Assembly (NCBI GenBank): GCA_900554325.1
Contig: USHA01000002.1
Span: forward strand, 6,611 to 70,610
DNA length: 64,000 bases
From: an uncultured Collinsella sp.
GTDB lineage: Bacteria > Actinomycetota > Coriobacteriia > Coriobacteriales > Coriobacteriaceae
Direction of reading: 5' to 3'
The notes under the pieces are model-generated. The model worked only from the letters and a program-made list of their open reading frames with translations. It had not been told where the DNA came from and searched no databases. The translations under genes were made by a program, and so were the position numbers. Positions within the stretch are counted from its first letter, which is position 1; each line of letters opens with the position of its first letter. Positions 44,558-53,633 of the stretch are shown here, in pieces.

Positions 44558-44720
44558 GACGGTTCCCCTCTCGAACCAAAAATGAATAGCTACGGTATTG
44601 CTGCACGGTGGATGGCGAAAACCCAGCCGCGCCTAAACCCGGAATTTTGGGGAACCTGCTTTGCAGCTGATTATTTAGTTGTGCGTCGTCTCTCCCGGAG
44701 CCGTGAACATACCTGCTCAT
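44550..44720 (-). CDS. 56-residue ORF coupled to the double-cubane gene
   Basis: An ATG at 44720 overlaps the stop of an upstream 22-codon ORF (ATGA), and its own stop overlaps the start of the double-cubane gene (ATGGCTGA). The product (MSRYVHGSGRDDAQLNNQ, then PKIPGLGAAGFSPSTVQQYRSY) is soluble and resembles nothing I know. It may be a real small protein or a translated leader that couples ribosomes into the main gene. Confidence 0.4.
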   Translation of the reverse strand: MSRYVHGSGRDDAQLNNQLQSRFPKIPGLGAAGFSPSTVQQYRSYSFLVREGNRHG

Positions 44721-44785
44721 ATGCGGCTCCGAGCCATATACAGGGCGCGCGCCGCAACGCGGCGAATATATGTCGTCTGCGGCAT
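44717..44785 (-). CDS. 22-residue leader ORF
   Basis: AAAGGAGG lies 8 nt before ATG 44785, the best ribosome-binding site in the region. The peptide MPQTTYIRRVAARALYMARS (plus RI) is basic and amphipathic, with five arginines. It ends in a TGA that overlaps the start of the 56-residue ORF. It could be a leader peptide. Confidence 0.4.
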   Translation of the reverse strand: MPQTTYIRRVAARALYMARSRI

Positions 44786-44821
44786 GTGCGCACCCTCCTT
44801 TACAAGATAAGGTCAACTATA

Positions 44822-44853
44822 TCAACGGTCATCGAACATGCGAACACCGTTGA
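44822..44853. promoter_or_regulatory. Inverted repeat upstream of the double-cubane operon
   Basis: TCAACGGT and ACCGTTGA form perfect 8-bp arms around a 16-bp spacer, 37 bp before the 22-codon ORF. It may be an operator. The rest of 44854-44986 is AT-rich and shows no gene. Confidence 0.5.
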
Positions 44854-44986
44854 CATTCGTACGACAGCGTCGTGTGCCGTAGTTTAATAAATATTTATCT
44901 TGATTGATAAGAGTTTGTCATCCCTCATTCGGCGAGCGGCAAGACAAAGCCGCCAAGGCTTATATCCCCGACGGCATTACCCGGCG

Positions 44987-46057
44987 CTATCGACAAACCA
45001 AATGGATCCTACTCGCATCGAAGTGCATGCGCAGCGTCTCGCCTGCTTGCGGCAGCTCGTCGACAGGCACGCCCACCTTATTGACCTTCCACTGCAGACG
45101 CGTGGGCGCATCAGCACGCGGCACGTCCAGGAGCACCAGCCGCTCAAAGCGTGAATCACTCACACGGGCCACGTGCAAATCGTAGCTGTTACGGCCCCGC
45201 TCCGCGCGGTTGTCAACATGGAAGTAGCTTGCGCGAATACCCAGGTACGCCACATTATCGGGAACCGCGCGACCCACGTTAAAGGTCATGCCCCAATCGA
45301 GGGCCTCGATCTCCTGGGGCCCAATCTTGCGCGCCCGGCTTGTGTTCTTGCAGCCCGTCAAGCGCAGCGCCGCCAGCGTCTGCGGGCGGCGGACCACGTC
45401 CTCGACGGAGCCGATCTCCTCAACATGCCCGTCGTGCATCACGCAGATGCGCTGGCAGAGGCGGCATGCTTCGTCGATGTCGTGGCTCACGTAGAGCACG
45501 GTACGGTTGCACACATCGAACAGGTCGAGCATGTTCTGTTCGAGGGCACTCTTAAGATACGCATCGAGTGCGCTCATGGGCTCGTCGAACATAAAAATGC
45601 CCGGATGCGCCGCCACCATGCGCGCAAGCGCCACACGTTGCTGCTGACCGCCCGAGAGTCGCGCGGGATAGCGGTCGGCAAAATAGGCCAGGCCAAAAAT
45701 GCCCAGGTAGCGTTCGGCAAGCTTTTTGCGCGCCGCGGCGTCGCCCGCGTCCTTTACGCCGGCACATACGTTATCGGCCACCGTCATGTTGGGAAACAGC
45801 TGATAGTTTTGGAACAGCAGGGCGCATTTTCGCTCCTGGGGCGACAGGTTGATGCCCGCCGCAGAGTCAAAAAAGGTCACGCCGTTGACGACGATCTTGC
45901 CCTCGTCGGGCGTCTCCACACCGGCAATGCAGCGCAAGGTGCAGCTCTTGCCACATCCGGAGGCACCGAGCAGCGCCACACGCTCCTCGCCGGCCTCAAG
46001 CTGCATGTCGAGCATAAACCCGGGATAGTGCTTTTTGATATCCAAAACGAGTGACAT
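44987..46057 (-). CDS. modC: Molybdate ABC transporter ATPase
   Basis: The 356-residue ABC ATPase has Walker A GASGCGKSCT, signature LSGGQQQRVALARM, Walker B IFMFDEPMSALD and His switch YVSHDIDEA. A C-terminal TOBE/MOP-like domain follows (about residues 240-356, EIEALDWGMTFNVGRAVPDN) that binds oxyanions in ModC proteins. It lies 3 bp after modB and closes the operon. Its order and partners make molybdate (or tungstate) the likely substrate. Confidence 0.92.
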   Translation of the reverse strand: MSLVLDIKKHYPGFMLDMQLEAGEERVALLGASGCGKSCTLRCIAGVETPDEGKIVVNGVTFFDSAAGINLSPQERKCALLFQNYQLFPNMTVADNVCAGVKDAGDAAARKKLAERYLGIFGLAYFADRYPARLSGGQQQRVALARMVAAHPGIFMFDEPMSALDAYLKSALEQNMLDLFDVCNRTVLYVSHDIDEACRLCQRICVMHDGHVEEIGSVEDVVRRPQTLAALRLTGCKNTSRARKIGPQEIEALDWGMTFNVGRAVPDNVAYLGIRASYFHVDNRAERGRNSYDLHVARVSDSRFERLVLLDVPRADAPTRLQWKVNKVGVPVDELPQAGETLRMHFDASRIHLVCR

Positions 46058-46060
46058 GAC

Positions 46061-47503
46061 CTATCGACCTCCCTGCGGCGCCGCATCATCGCGCATAAGC
46101 TCAGTCAGCGCCTCGCGATCGATACGCAAGGCATCGCCGCCCGCCGGGTCAAGCGAATCGCCCTGTCCGGCGAGATCTTTGGCCCGTTTGCGCTCCGCAC
46201 GGGAAAGGCCCCGCTCGCGATACTTTTGCGAATGAGCGGTGTACATGTTGATGAACAGGATGACCAGGAAGCTGAACACGATCACGACGACGACCCAAAA
46301 GAGAGCCACCGACGTGTTGCCTCCCATCCACTCAAAGTAGATGGCGATGGGGATGGTCTGCGTAATACCGGCGTAGTTGCCCGCAAAGAACAGGGTGCAG
46401 CCAAACTCGCCCATCGCGCGGGCAAAGGCGAGCACCGTGCCGGCGGCAATCGAGGGCCAGCCGAGCGGCATCATAAGCTTGGTAAAGATGCGACGCTCTG
46501 ACCAGCCCAGTGTGCGCGCCGCATCGAGCATCTGCGTGTCGAGGCTCTCGAAGGCTCCGAGCGCCGTACGGTAGACCAGGGGGAACGACACCACCACGGC
46601 AGAGATTACCGCCGCCGGCCACGTAAAGACGATCGAGACGCCGTGCGCGATAAGCCACCGACCGACCCCGGTCGAGCGGCCAAACAACATGAGGAGCAGA
46701 AAGCCGCAGACCGTGGGCGGCAGCACCATGGGAATGGTAAAGACCGAGTCGAGCAGGCCCTTGATGCGACTCGAGGTACCCATGGTCTTCCACGCGGCAA
46801 ACAGGCCCAGCGCAAAGGAGATCAGCAGGGCAAGGCCGCTCGTTTTTATGGACACCCAAAACGGTCGGTAGTCGATGTCGCCCAAAAAGGAGGCCAGAGA
46901 GGTCAAGGGCCCCTGCTCATCCCGCAGCACGACAGACGATGCCTCTACCATGTGAGCGCTATCAAGCCAACGCGCGCCGCCCTTGGCATCACCCGAGGCT
47001 GATGCAATCACCACATAGCGGTCCCCATCCGCACCGCGCTCGTCAAAGCCATAGGTATACCCGCCGGATTCAAACGTTGTTTCCGCCGTGACATACCAAG
47101 GAAGATCCACGTCCCCTAGCTGCGCACCTCCCATGCAGTTTGCGCTGTCGAGCTTACAGACGAGGGCCTTGAGACCCGATACGCACTCGTTGTCCTGCGG
47201 ATCCAATCCATACCTCTCGACCGCCTTGGGCGATATCCACACCACAACGCGATCGGCAGCAGGCGCCACCACAAGGCCCGCGTCCTCGTCAACGGGAAAC
47301 CGGTAGCCCTCAGGCTGGCCCTCCATGGCACGAGCAGTCCCCTTGGCCAGCCGCTCAAAACCCTCGATCCCATAGGAAAGCCCATGGGCGGTCGCAGCAA
47401 CCTGGGCCCCGTCCTCAGCGTCCCCAGCAAACGCAAATCCCGGCACCCAGCAAAGCGCGAAGGTCAAAGCACAGGCGACAAGCATGCGGAATCTATTAAG
47501 CAC
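46061..47503 (-). CDS. modB: Molybdate ABC permease with an unusual extracytoplasmic N-domain
   Basis: GTG 47503 follows GGAGC. A signal-like segment (MLVACALTFALCWVPGFAFA) is followed by about 175 residues of extracytoplasmic sequence with three cysteines (NECVSGLKALVCKLDSANCM). Only then comes the normal ModB permease (helices from about residue 205; coupling motif SLDTQMLDAARTLGWSERRIFTKLMMPLGWP). Ordinary ModB has about 220-270 residues, so this 480-residue form is a domain fusion. The C-terminal tail is also long and charged. Confidence 0.88.
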   Translation of the reverse strand: MLNRFRMLVACALTFALCWVPGFAFAGDAEDGAQVAATAHGLSYGIEGFERLAKGTARAMEGQPEGYRFPVDEDAGLVVAPAADRVVVWISPKAVERYGLDPQDNECVSGLKALVCKLDSANCMGGAQLGDVDLPWYVTAETTFESGGYTYGFDERGADGDRYVVIASASGDAKGGARWLDSAHMVEASSVVLRDEQGPLTSLASFLGDIDYRPFWVSIKTSGLALLISFALGLFAAWKTMGTSSRIKGLLDSVFTIPMVLPPTVCGFLLLMLFGRSTGVGRWLIAHGVSIVFTWPAAVISAVVVSFPLVYRTALGAFESLDTQMLDAARTLGWSERRIFTKLMMPLGWPSIAAGTVLAFARAMGEFGCTLFFAGNYAGITQTIPIAIYFEWMGGNTSVALFWVVVVIVFSFLVILFINMYTAHSQKYRERGLSRAERKRAKDLAGQGDSLDPAGGDALRIDREALTELMRDDAAPQGGR

Positions 47504-47571
47504 GAAAAGCTCCAAGCGAATACAAGGACGGAGTGAAACACAAAACGATGGAATTATCGCGCCAAGCCGCA

Positions 47572-48444
47572 CTACGCGGAAAGCTCAAAGCCGTACTTGG
47601 CCCAAATCTTCTGAGCCTTCTTGTTAGTCAGGCAGAAGTCGATGAACGCCTTGGCCTCGTCGGCGTGCTCGGAGCTCTCGGCAACGGCACCCGGGTACAC
47701 GATGGGCTTGTGCGAGTCCTCGGGGCACACGAAGGCCTCCTCGATGCCGTCGTAGCGGTAGATGTCGGAGCTGTAGACAAAACCGGCCACGCAGTCGCCT
47801 GTGGACACATAGGCAGCTGCGGTGCCCACTTTATCGGCCAGCGCGACCTTGTCGGCGATCTCGGGAGTATACTCGCCGTCGTCGCCCTCGGTGCCGGTGT
47901 AGAGGCCCACGGAGGCCAGAGCCTGGTTGGCGTACTTTCCGGCGGGAACGGTCTTGGCGTCGCCGATGGCAATCTTGCCGTCCAGATTCGCGACGTCGGC
48001 GATGGCCTCGACCTTGGTGTCGGAGCCCTCGGCGCGAATGATCACGAGGTCGTTGACGAACATATCCTCACGGGTGTCGGCGTCGACGAGCTCGGCGGCC
48101 TCGGCGTCGTCCATGGTGCCCTTGGAAGCCGTGATGAGCACGTCGACGGCGGCACCGGCGCGCATCTGCTCAACAAGGTCGCCAGACGCCTTAAACTGCG
48201 TGTCGGCAAAGGTGGTGCCGGTCTGCTCGGTGTAGAGCTCCTGAACCTCGGGCAGGGCCTTCTCGAGCGAGTTGGCGGCAAAGACCTGCAGCTCGACAGC
48301 TTTCTTGGAAGATGCCTTAGCAGAACCGGCATCGGATCCGGCCGGCTCGGACGTCTTGCTGCCCGAACAGCCGGCAAGACCAAGGCCGGCAGCGGCGACA
48401 GCAGAAAGCGAAACGAATCCGCGGCGAGAAACCATATCGAACAT
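47572..48444 (-). CDS. modA: Molybdate-binding lipoprotein
   Basis: The start at ATG 48444 follows GAAAGGG. A Tat-like/lipoprotein leader (SRRGFVSLSAVAAAGLGLAGC) ends in a lipobox cysteine. The ModA-type binding fold follows (ELQVFAANSLEKALPEVQELY, TFADTQFKASGDLVEQMRAG, DVLITASKGTMDDAEAA, YVSTGDCVAGFVYSSDIY). The twin arginine before the hydrophobic part suggests Tat export. It is the first gene of modABC. Confidence 0.93.
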   Translation of the reverse strand: MFDMVSRRGFVSLSAVAAAGLGLAGCSGSKTSEPAGSDAGSAKASSKKAVELQVFAANSLEKALPEVQELYTEQTGTTFADTQFKASGDLVEQMRAGAAVDVLITASKGTMDDAEAAELVDADTREDMFVNDLVIIRAEGSDTKVEAIADVANLDGKIAIGDAKTVPAGKYANQALASVGLYTGTEGDDGEYTPEIADKVALADKVGTAAAYVSTGDCVAGFVYSSDIYRYDGIEEAFVCPEDSHKPIVYPGAVAESSEHADEAKAFIDFCLTNKKAQKIWAKYGFELSA

Positions 48445-48490
48445 GTTCAACCCTTTCGAACGCTATGCCCGGGCACCCCGCCGCGGGCTT

Positions 48491-48557
48491 TAATCTGCAA
48501 TCAGATTATACTTCTGCGCGAATAATGATAGTGAGATATTATTCTCGTCAGAGAATA
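48491..48557. promoter_or_regulatory. Two palindromes in the modA promoter region
   Basis: TAATCTG-CAAT-CAGATTA (48491-48508) and TATTCTC-GTCA-GAGAATA (48540-48557) are both perfect 7-4-7 palindromes. A minus-strand TATAAT (48505-48510) overlaps the first. They are candidate sites for a molybdate-responsive (ModE-like) repressor, though neither matches the E. coli ModE site. Confidence 0.5.
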
Positions 48558-48599
48558 TAGTTTCAAGTTACCGTGCACCTCGGCGTCGATTCAGCGGAA

Positions 48600-48638
48600 A
48601 ACAAAGGCGGAGCAGCCGTTCAGGTCGCCCCGCCGCAG
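48600..48638 (-). terminator. Probable terminator of the moeA-mogA operon
   Basis: On the minus strand a GGCGG/CCGCC-based hairpin with an imperfect stem is followed by TTTGTTTT, just after the mogA stop. Confidence 0.5.
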
Positions 48639-48647
48639 GTAAACCGC

Positions 48648-49127
48648 TTAGTTGGTATGTCCACCGCCCGCCGTCATTTGGGCCGCATGCTCCAGCTGGT
48701 CGCTCACGGCCTCCCAGCTTTCGCGGGCGGCTTTCGTAGATCCCGGAAAATTGATGACAAGCGTATGCCCACGCTGCATGCACACGGCGCGCGAGAGCAT
48801 GGCGCGGCGCGTCTTGGTCATCGAGTACGCACGAATTGCCTCGGCAATGCCCGGCACATCGCGGTCGCAGACGGCACGCGTCGCCTCGGGTGTCACGTCG
48901 CGCATCGAAAGCCCCGTGCCGCCGCAGGTGAGCACGACATTGGCGTGGCACTCATCGGCGGCTTCCACAATGGCATCACCGATCTCGCTGACGTCGTCGC
49001 GCACGACCACATGTGAGGCGACCGTCCAGCCCTGTGCCTCGATAAGTTCCTCGAGTGCGGCTCCGGCCTCATCCTGCAAAAGATCGCGTGTGTCCGAGCA
49101 CGTCACGATCGAAATCTTCAACTCCAT
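48648..49127 (-). CDS. mogA: Molybdopterin adenylyltransferase (MogA/MoaB-like)
   Basis: This protein activates molybdopterin with AMP before molybdenum insertion. The 159-residue product has ISIVTCSDTRD, the molybdopterin-binding VVLTCGGTGLSMRDVTPEATRAV and INFPGSTKAARESW. ATG 49127 follows ATAGGAGGAACGCT. It is 10 bp downstream of moeA, and the two form an operon next to the molybdate transporter. MoaB- and MogA-type members cannot be separated with certainty by eye. Confidence 0.9.
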   Translation of the reverse strand: MELKISIVTCSDTRDLLQDEAGAALEELIEAQGWTVASHVVVRDDVSEIGDAIVEAADECHANVVLTCGGTGLSMRDVTPEATRAVCDRDVPGIAEAIRAYSMTKTRRAMLSRAVCMQRGHTLVINFPGSTKAARESWEAVSDQLEHAAQMTAGGGHTN

Positions 49128-49137
49128 AGCGTTCCTC

Positions 49138-50400
49138 CTATAGCGCCGTTCCCTCGGGCAGGTCGACGCGCACGACATCCACGACGTCGCCCGCCTTGAG
49201 CTCGCACGGTCCTTCGTCAATACGCAGCAGGCAGTTGGCCCGCTGCATCGTGCCGAGCAGCGCCGAATTCTGCGTCTTGGCCTCGGTCACCAACAGCTCA
49301 CCGGTCTCGGGGTCGCGCAAAACCGTGGCGCGATCGAAGAAGCGGCGATGCTGTCGCTTTTTCACGCCGTGCGTGAGCGTCGCCTGCTGCACGGGACGCA
49401 CGCCCTCAGCAAAACCGCGCATCTTGCGGATCGCCGGACGAGCAAGCATCTCAAAGCCCACATACGCCGCCGCGGGATTGCCTGAAAGCCCCAGGTAGGG
49501 CTTACCTCCGAGCAAGCCAAACGTGATGGCCTTGCCGGGGCGCATCGAGATGCGATCGAAGAGCACCTCGCCCTCGCGCTGGACCAGCGCCGTCACATAG
49601 TCGTAGTCGCCCGCCGAGGCACCGCCGCTCGTAATGACAAAGTCGCACTCCTGCACGGCACGATGAACCAGCTCGGCAATCGCCTGCTCATCATCGGGCG
49701 CAATGCCGTAGAACACGGGCTCGGCGCCGGCATCAAGTGCTTCGGCCATCAACGCCGACGAGTTGGAATCACGAATCTGACCGCGCGCCGGTACCTTACT
49801 CGGTGCGACCAGTTCCGTGCCCAGCGAGATAATGCCCACACGTGGGGCGGCGTGCACCTTCACGCTCGCGTATCCGGCGCTTGCCAGCAGACCCGCGCCC
49901 GCCGGAGCCACGACCTCGCCGGCGTGCATCACAGCATCGCCGGCATGGGCCTCCTCGGCGGCAGAGCGAACGTTCTCCCCCACCTTGGCCGGCGCCGAGA
50001 ACCTCACACGCGAGCCCTCGTTGCCATCGCCATCGAGTACGTCGACGATCTCGTACTTCACCACGGCATCGGCACCTTCGGGCACCGGCGCGCCCGTCAT
50101 GATGCGGACGGTCTCGCCCGCGCCGATTGTGCCCTCAAAGACATGGCCCGCGGCCTCGTGTCCTACGACGGAGAGCGTCACCGGAGTGTCACCGGCGGCC
50201 GCAGCAAGATCGGCTGCGCGCACGGCATACCCGTCCATGGCGCTGTTGGCAAACGGCGAGATGTCGATATCGGCCACCGCGTCCTCGGCCAAGGGAAGAC
50301 CGGCGGCCTGCCACACGGGAATCTCGACGAGATCGGTCGGAGCAACGTGCGACAGAACAATCGACTGCGCGTCCTCCAGCGGAATGAGTTTCTCTGCCAT
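49138..50400 (-). CDS. moeA: Molybdopterin molybdenumtransferase
   Basis: MoeA inserts molybdenum into adenylated molybdopterin. The 420-residue protein has the MoeA N-terminal domain (LIPLEDAQSIVLSHVAPTD, PFANSAMDGYAVRAADL, RIMTGAPVPEGADAVV). The central MPT-binding GGASAGDYDYV, GKAITFGLLGGKPYLGLSGNPAAAYVGFEM and a C-terminal beta domain follow. ATG 50400 follows AAGAGGTGCAT. Confidence 0.95.
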   Translation of the reverse strand: MAEKLIPLEDAQSIVLSHVAPTDLVEIPVWQAAGLPLAEDAVADIDISPFANSAMDGYAVRAADLAAAAGDTPVTLSVVGHEAAGHVFEGTIGAGETVRIMTGAPVPEGADAVVKYEIVDVLDGDGNEGSRVRFSAPAKVGENVRSAAEEAHAGDAVMHAGEVVAPAGAGLLASAGYASVKVHAAPRVGIISLGTELVAPSKVPARGQIRDSNSSALMAEALDAGAEPVFYGIAPDDEQAIAELVHRAVQECDFVITSGGASAGDYDYVTALVQREGEVLFDRISMRPGKAITFGLLGGKPYLGLSGNPAAAYVGFEMLARPAIRKMRGFAEGVRPVQQATLTHGVKKRQHRRFFDRATVLRDPETGELLVTEAKTQNSALLGTMQRANCLLRIDEGPCELKAGDVVDVVRVDLPEGTAL

Positions 50401-50575
50401 ATGCACCTCTTAATGCCATGGCGCACAACAGGGGCGCCGATTCTTTATGCTTGTCTCAGTATAATCCCCCGACGCACGACCGCGACTCGGCCTGCACCCG
50501 CAAATACACCTGTCGGTTGCAGGCCGCGAAACAGAATGGAAACCAACCCACCGGCTCGTCGCGTTTACCGCGTTT

Positions 50576-50581
50576 TATAAT
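50576..50581 (+). promoter_or_regulatory. -10 box of the ClC gene
   Basis: TATAAT lies 30 bp before the ATG at 50611, with AAGAGGAACGT as the ribosome-binding site. Confidence 0.65.
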
Positions 50582-50610
50582 GCTTGCGTTGCAACCTAAA
50601 AGAGGAACGT

Positions 50611-52032
50611 ATGGCTCATAACGACAAACCCGAAAGCGCAAACGAAGCGCAGGATCATTCCCAGCCGCTCGACGAAGGCGGTTTTTTCTCCCTGAACGAC
50701 GTCATCACGGCAGGCAGGCATCAGCTCACCCGCTCTGAGCATCTCTTGGCTGCCGACACGCGCCGCAACGCTCGCAACCTACTCGCGAGCGCCAAGTTGC
50801 TCGCACTCGTCGTCATCGTCTCGCTCGCCATGGGCGTTGCCGCTTGGGCGTTTTTGGCCTCGCTGAATATCGCCACCGACTATCGCGAGCACCATGCGTG
50901 GATTTACGCACTGCTTCCCGTTGTGGGCGTTGCCACCGCATGGGTGTACAAAAACCACGGTCTTGCCGCCAAACGCGGTAACAACCTGGTCATCGACTCC
51001 GCTCTGGGCACACGCCTCATCCATATGCGCATGGCCGTCCTCACCTTCGTCTGCTCCACGCTCACGCACCTAACGGGCGGATCGGCCGGTCGCGAGGGAG
51101 CTGCGGTGCAGATTGGCGGCACCATCGCCAGCAACATCTCGAGCCTCGCCCACCTCAAAAAGCATGACCACCACGACCTCATGCTCGCCGGCATCTCGTC
51201 GGCCTTTGGCGCCGTATTCGGTTCGCCCCTTGCCGGCGCGTTCTTTGGCATGGAGATGTGCTTTATCGGCAAAATCGACTACACCGCGGGCATCTACTGC
51301 CTGTTCGCCTCGTTTACCGGCTACTTTACATCGCTTGCCTTGGGAACCGAGTACGAGGCGAATGTTATCGCCAGCGTTCCCGCTATGACGCCCAAAACGG
51401 TCGTCATCGTTGTTATCAGCGCCATTATCTTCGGTCTGACGGCACGCCTCTTTGCCTGGTCGGTTCGAACCGTCAAGAGCCTGTACGGTCGCTTTATCAC
51501 CAATTACCTCGTTCGCGCACTCATGGGCGCACTCGTGGTTTTGGCCGCCTATGCCCTCCTCGACGCCTGGAACTACGCCGGCCTTTCCACGTGGCTTTCC
51601 GGCGCCGGATTTGCCGGCAACACCACCCTGGCGGACGCAGCCATCAAGTTGGTCGTCACAGCGCTCACCCTGGGCGCCGGCTTCCAAGGCGGCGAGGTCA
51701 CGCCCCTGTTTGGTATCGGTGCGGCGCTCGGCGGCTGGATCGGTTGCCTCGTCGGAATCGATCCCAGCTTTCTGGCGGCTCTCGGCATGCTCGGCGTGTT
51801 CTGCGCCGGCCTTAACGTGCCTATCACCACCTGTATGATGGCCATCGACCTATTCCACGGCACGGCCGCCGGGTTCTTTGTCATCGTGGCCTTTATCAGC
51901 TACCTAACCGGCGGACACCGCGGCGTGTACCCCGCCCAGCGCATCATCTCACCCAAGCGCCGTTCGCTTATTGTGGATGAGGGCGGTACGGTAGCGGATG
52001 CTATCGAGCGCCACAACGACCTGATAGAGTAG
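50611..52032 (+). CDS. ClC-family chloride channel/antiporter
   Basis: The 473-residue membrane protein has the ClC signatures GGSAGREGAAVQIGG (gating Glu162 in GREG), SPLAGAFFGMEM and GAGFQGGEVTPLFGIGAALGG. The helix pattern fits the usual 18 alpha-helices, and no CBS domains are present. It would exchange or conduct Cl- (or F-) across the membrane. The second motif has E within FGMEM at the position of the proton glutamate of antiporters, so an H+/anion antiporter is plausible. ATG 50611 is chosen over 50584 because of the RBS. Confidence 0.92.
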   Translation: MAHNDKPESANEAQDHSQPLDEGGFFSLNDVITAGRHQLTRSEHLLAADTRRNARNLLASAKLLALVVIVSLAMGVAAWAFLASLNIATDYREHHAWIYALLPVVGVATAWVYKNHGLAAKRGNNLVIDSALGTRLIHMRMAVLTFVCSTLTHLTGGSAGREGAAVQIGGTIASNISSLAHLKKHDHHDLMLAGISSAFGAVFGSPLAGAFFGMEMCFIGKIDYTAGIYCLFASFTGYFTSLALGTEYEANVIASVPAMTPKTVVIVVISAIIFGLTARLFAWSVRTVKSLYGRFITNYLVRALMGALVVLAAYALLDAWNYAGLSTWLSGAGFAGNTTLADAAIKLVVTALTLGAGFQGGEVTPLFGIGAALGGWIGCLVGIDPSFLAALGMLGVFCAGLNVPITTCMMAIDLFHGTAAGFFVIVAFISYLTGGHRGVYPAQRIISPKRRSLIVDEGGTVADAIERHNDLIE

Positions 52033-52119
52033 ACGTAAATATTCGCCGTGCAGCCACAATCGGGGGCAATTCGACCTGAACGCGACCGCACTGTCATGTC
52101 ACACGCCGGGAGTCGCCCC

Positions 52120-53082
52120 ATGCACGCAACTGATTTTGGTCGCACGCTCATCATCGCCAACCCCGCCGCCCAGTCGGGTGCGGCGCGCGAAGTTGCCGAG
52201 CGCCTGCAGCGCTTTTTGGACATGACCGCGCGCTCATCCCAGTTTGATCTGGTGCTGACCGAGCGCATAGGACATGCCAAGGAACTTGCCGCACGGGCCC
52301 AGGGCTACCGCACGGTTATCGCACTCGGCGGCGACGGAGTGATCCACGAGGTCGTCAATGGACTCATGACGCAGGATGAGGCGGTCCGTCCCGCCCTTGC
52401 CGTCCTGCCCGTAGGCTCCGGCAACGATTTTGCCCAAACGCTCGGTATCGACGATTTCTCCGGCAAGGATTTTGGCGCGCTACTCACCTGTGAGCTGCAG
52501 CACCAGGATATCGGACGCATTCGCTCATGGAACCCCGCAAACGGCAGCGGCGAGGCTACCGTTGAGTACTACGACCAAACGCTTTCGGTCGGCATCGATG
52601 CCGCCATCGGCCTGGGCACCACCGAGCTGCGAAAAAAGACCGGCTTGACGGGCGCTCCGCTCTACACCCTCTCGGGACTTGAGCAGTTTGGTCTGCGCTA
52701 CCGCAACTACCCCATGACCATTAGCTTTGATGGCGCGCCAGCCGAGCGCGTGCGCGCGATTATCATGGCGATTCAGCTGGGCCCCACCTATGGTTCGGGC
52801 TATCGCATCTGTCCCGACGCCAACCCGTGCGACGGCATCCTCGACGTTTGCTACGCCTGCGGCCCCGTCCCCCGTGCGGTCGCCCTGCCTATGTTCCTTT
52901 CGGCAAAGGACGGCCACCATACCAAGCTGCCGCCGGTTCGCATGCGTCGTTGCCGTCATGCCGAGCTTACCTTTGAGGAGCCCGACTACCCCATTCAGGC
53001 CGACGGCGAGCCCATCGTCGCCTCGCGCATCGAGATGGACATCCTTCCCGCCGTTCTCGAGGTCTGGCACCCAACCCGCTAA
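52120..53082 (+). CDS. Diacylglycerol kinase-family lipid kinase (YegS/DgkB-like)
   Basis: The 320-residue protein has the DAGK catalytic signatures LIIANPAAQSGAA, TVIALGGDGVIHEVVNGLM and LPVGSGNDFAQTLGI. A C-terminal beta-sandwich domain follows with YRICPDANPCDGILDVCYA. It probably phosphorylates diacylglycerol or a related lipid. ATG 52120 is favoured by GGGAG 7 nt upstream; ATG 52096 and the frame start 52048 are alternatives. Confidence 0.88.
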   Translation: MHATDFGRTLIIANPAAQSGAAREVAERLQRFLDMTARSSQFDLVLTERIGHAKELAARAQGYRTVIALGGDGVIHEVVNGLMTQDEAVRPALAVLPVGSGNDFAQTLGIDDFSGKDFGALLTCELQHQDIGRIRSWNPANGSGEATVEYYDQTLSVGIDAAIGLGTTELRKKTGLTGAPLYTLSGLEQFGLRYRNYPMTISFDGAPAERVRAIIMAIQLGPTYGSGYRICPDANPCDGILDVCYACGPVPRAVALPMFLSAKDGHHTKLPPVRMRRCRHAELTFEEPDYPIQADGEPIVASRIEMDILPAVLEVWHPTR

Positions 53083-53096
53083 CCCCACCTAAGTTG

Positions 53097-53153
53097 CGGT
53101 GAAATAGGGACTGTTTTGCGGCTTTAGCTGCATAAACAGTCCCTATTTCACCG
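53097..53153. repeat. 20-bp perfect inverted repeat (REP-like) between convergent genes
   Basis: CGGTGAAATAGGGACTGTTT at 53097-53116 is perfectly complementary to 53134-53153, and the loop holds a second small hairpin (TGCGGC/GCTGCA). The GGGACTGT core is similar to the GGGACAG cores at 9778 and 53585. It lacks a T-tract, so it is a poor intrinsic terminator. Confidence 0.7.
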
Positions 53154-53168
53154 AACGTATTGAGAAGA

Positions 53169-53549
53169 TCATTCCTCCCCGCCCGGCTTGCGACGGTTGG
53201 CCTTTTTAATCGCGTTGAAGTGCTTGTCGTTGAGCCTGCGCTGGCGCGATCGTTGTGGCACTTTGGTCTTGACACGACGGCGCGGTGGACGCCCGCGACG
53301 CTCAAGCTCTGCCCTCAGCTTACGCAGACAGCAGCTGCGATTCTGAAACTGACTGCGGCTCTCACGCGCCGTCACGACAATCCCCGTGGGCCCATGCTTC
53401 ATGCGCACCGCCGAGTCCGTCGTGTTCACGCCCTGTCCGCCCGGACCCGTCGCGCGAAACACCTGCACCTCGCAATCGCGTGCCAGCTCCTCGACCGGCA
53501 TCTCGGCATAGCGCGCATACTCGCGCCATCCCATCTTGCTCTCATCCAT
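53169..53549 (-). CDS. Class I release factor-like peptidyl-tRNA hydrolase (GGQ domain)
   Basis: The 126-residue protein consists of the RF-1 catalytic domain alone: [12 protein letters not shown] (GGQ at 37-39), [27 protein letters not shown] and a basic C-terminal tail ([16 protein letters not shown]). This is the layout of ArfB/YaeJ and its relatives, which release peptides from stalled ribosomes by entering the empty mRNA channel with the basic tail. Whether this member rescues ribosomes is inferred. Confidence 0.85.
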   Translation of the reverse strand: MDESKMGWREYARYAEMPVEELARDCEVQVFRATGPGGQGVNTTDSAVRMKHGPTGIVVTARESRSQFQNRSCCLRKLRAELERRGRPPRRRVKTKVPQRSRQRRLNDKHFNAIKKANRRKPGGEE

Positions 53550-53570
53550 AACAACACCTCACCTCATACA

Positions 53571-53606
53571 AAAAAATGTGACAAAGGGACAGTCCCTTTG
53601 TCACAT
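53571..53606 (-). terminator. Palindromic terminator of xpt (REP-like)
   Basis: A perfect 31-base palindrome with arms ATGTGACAAAGGGAC (53576-53606) is followed on the minus strand by TTTTTT. Its GGGAC core links it to the REP-like repeats at 9770 and 53097. Confidence 0.8.
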
Positions 53607-53633
53607 CGCATACCAATCGCTTGTGTTGCGCGC

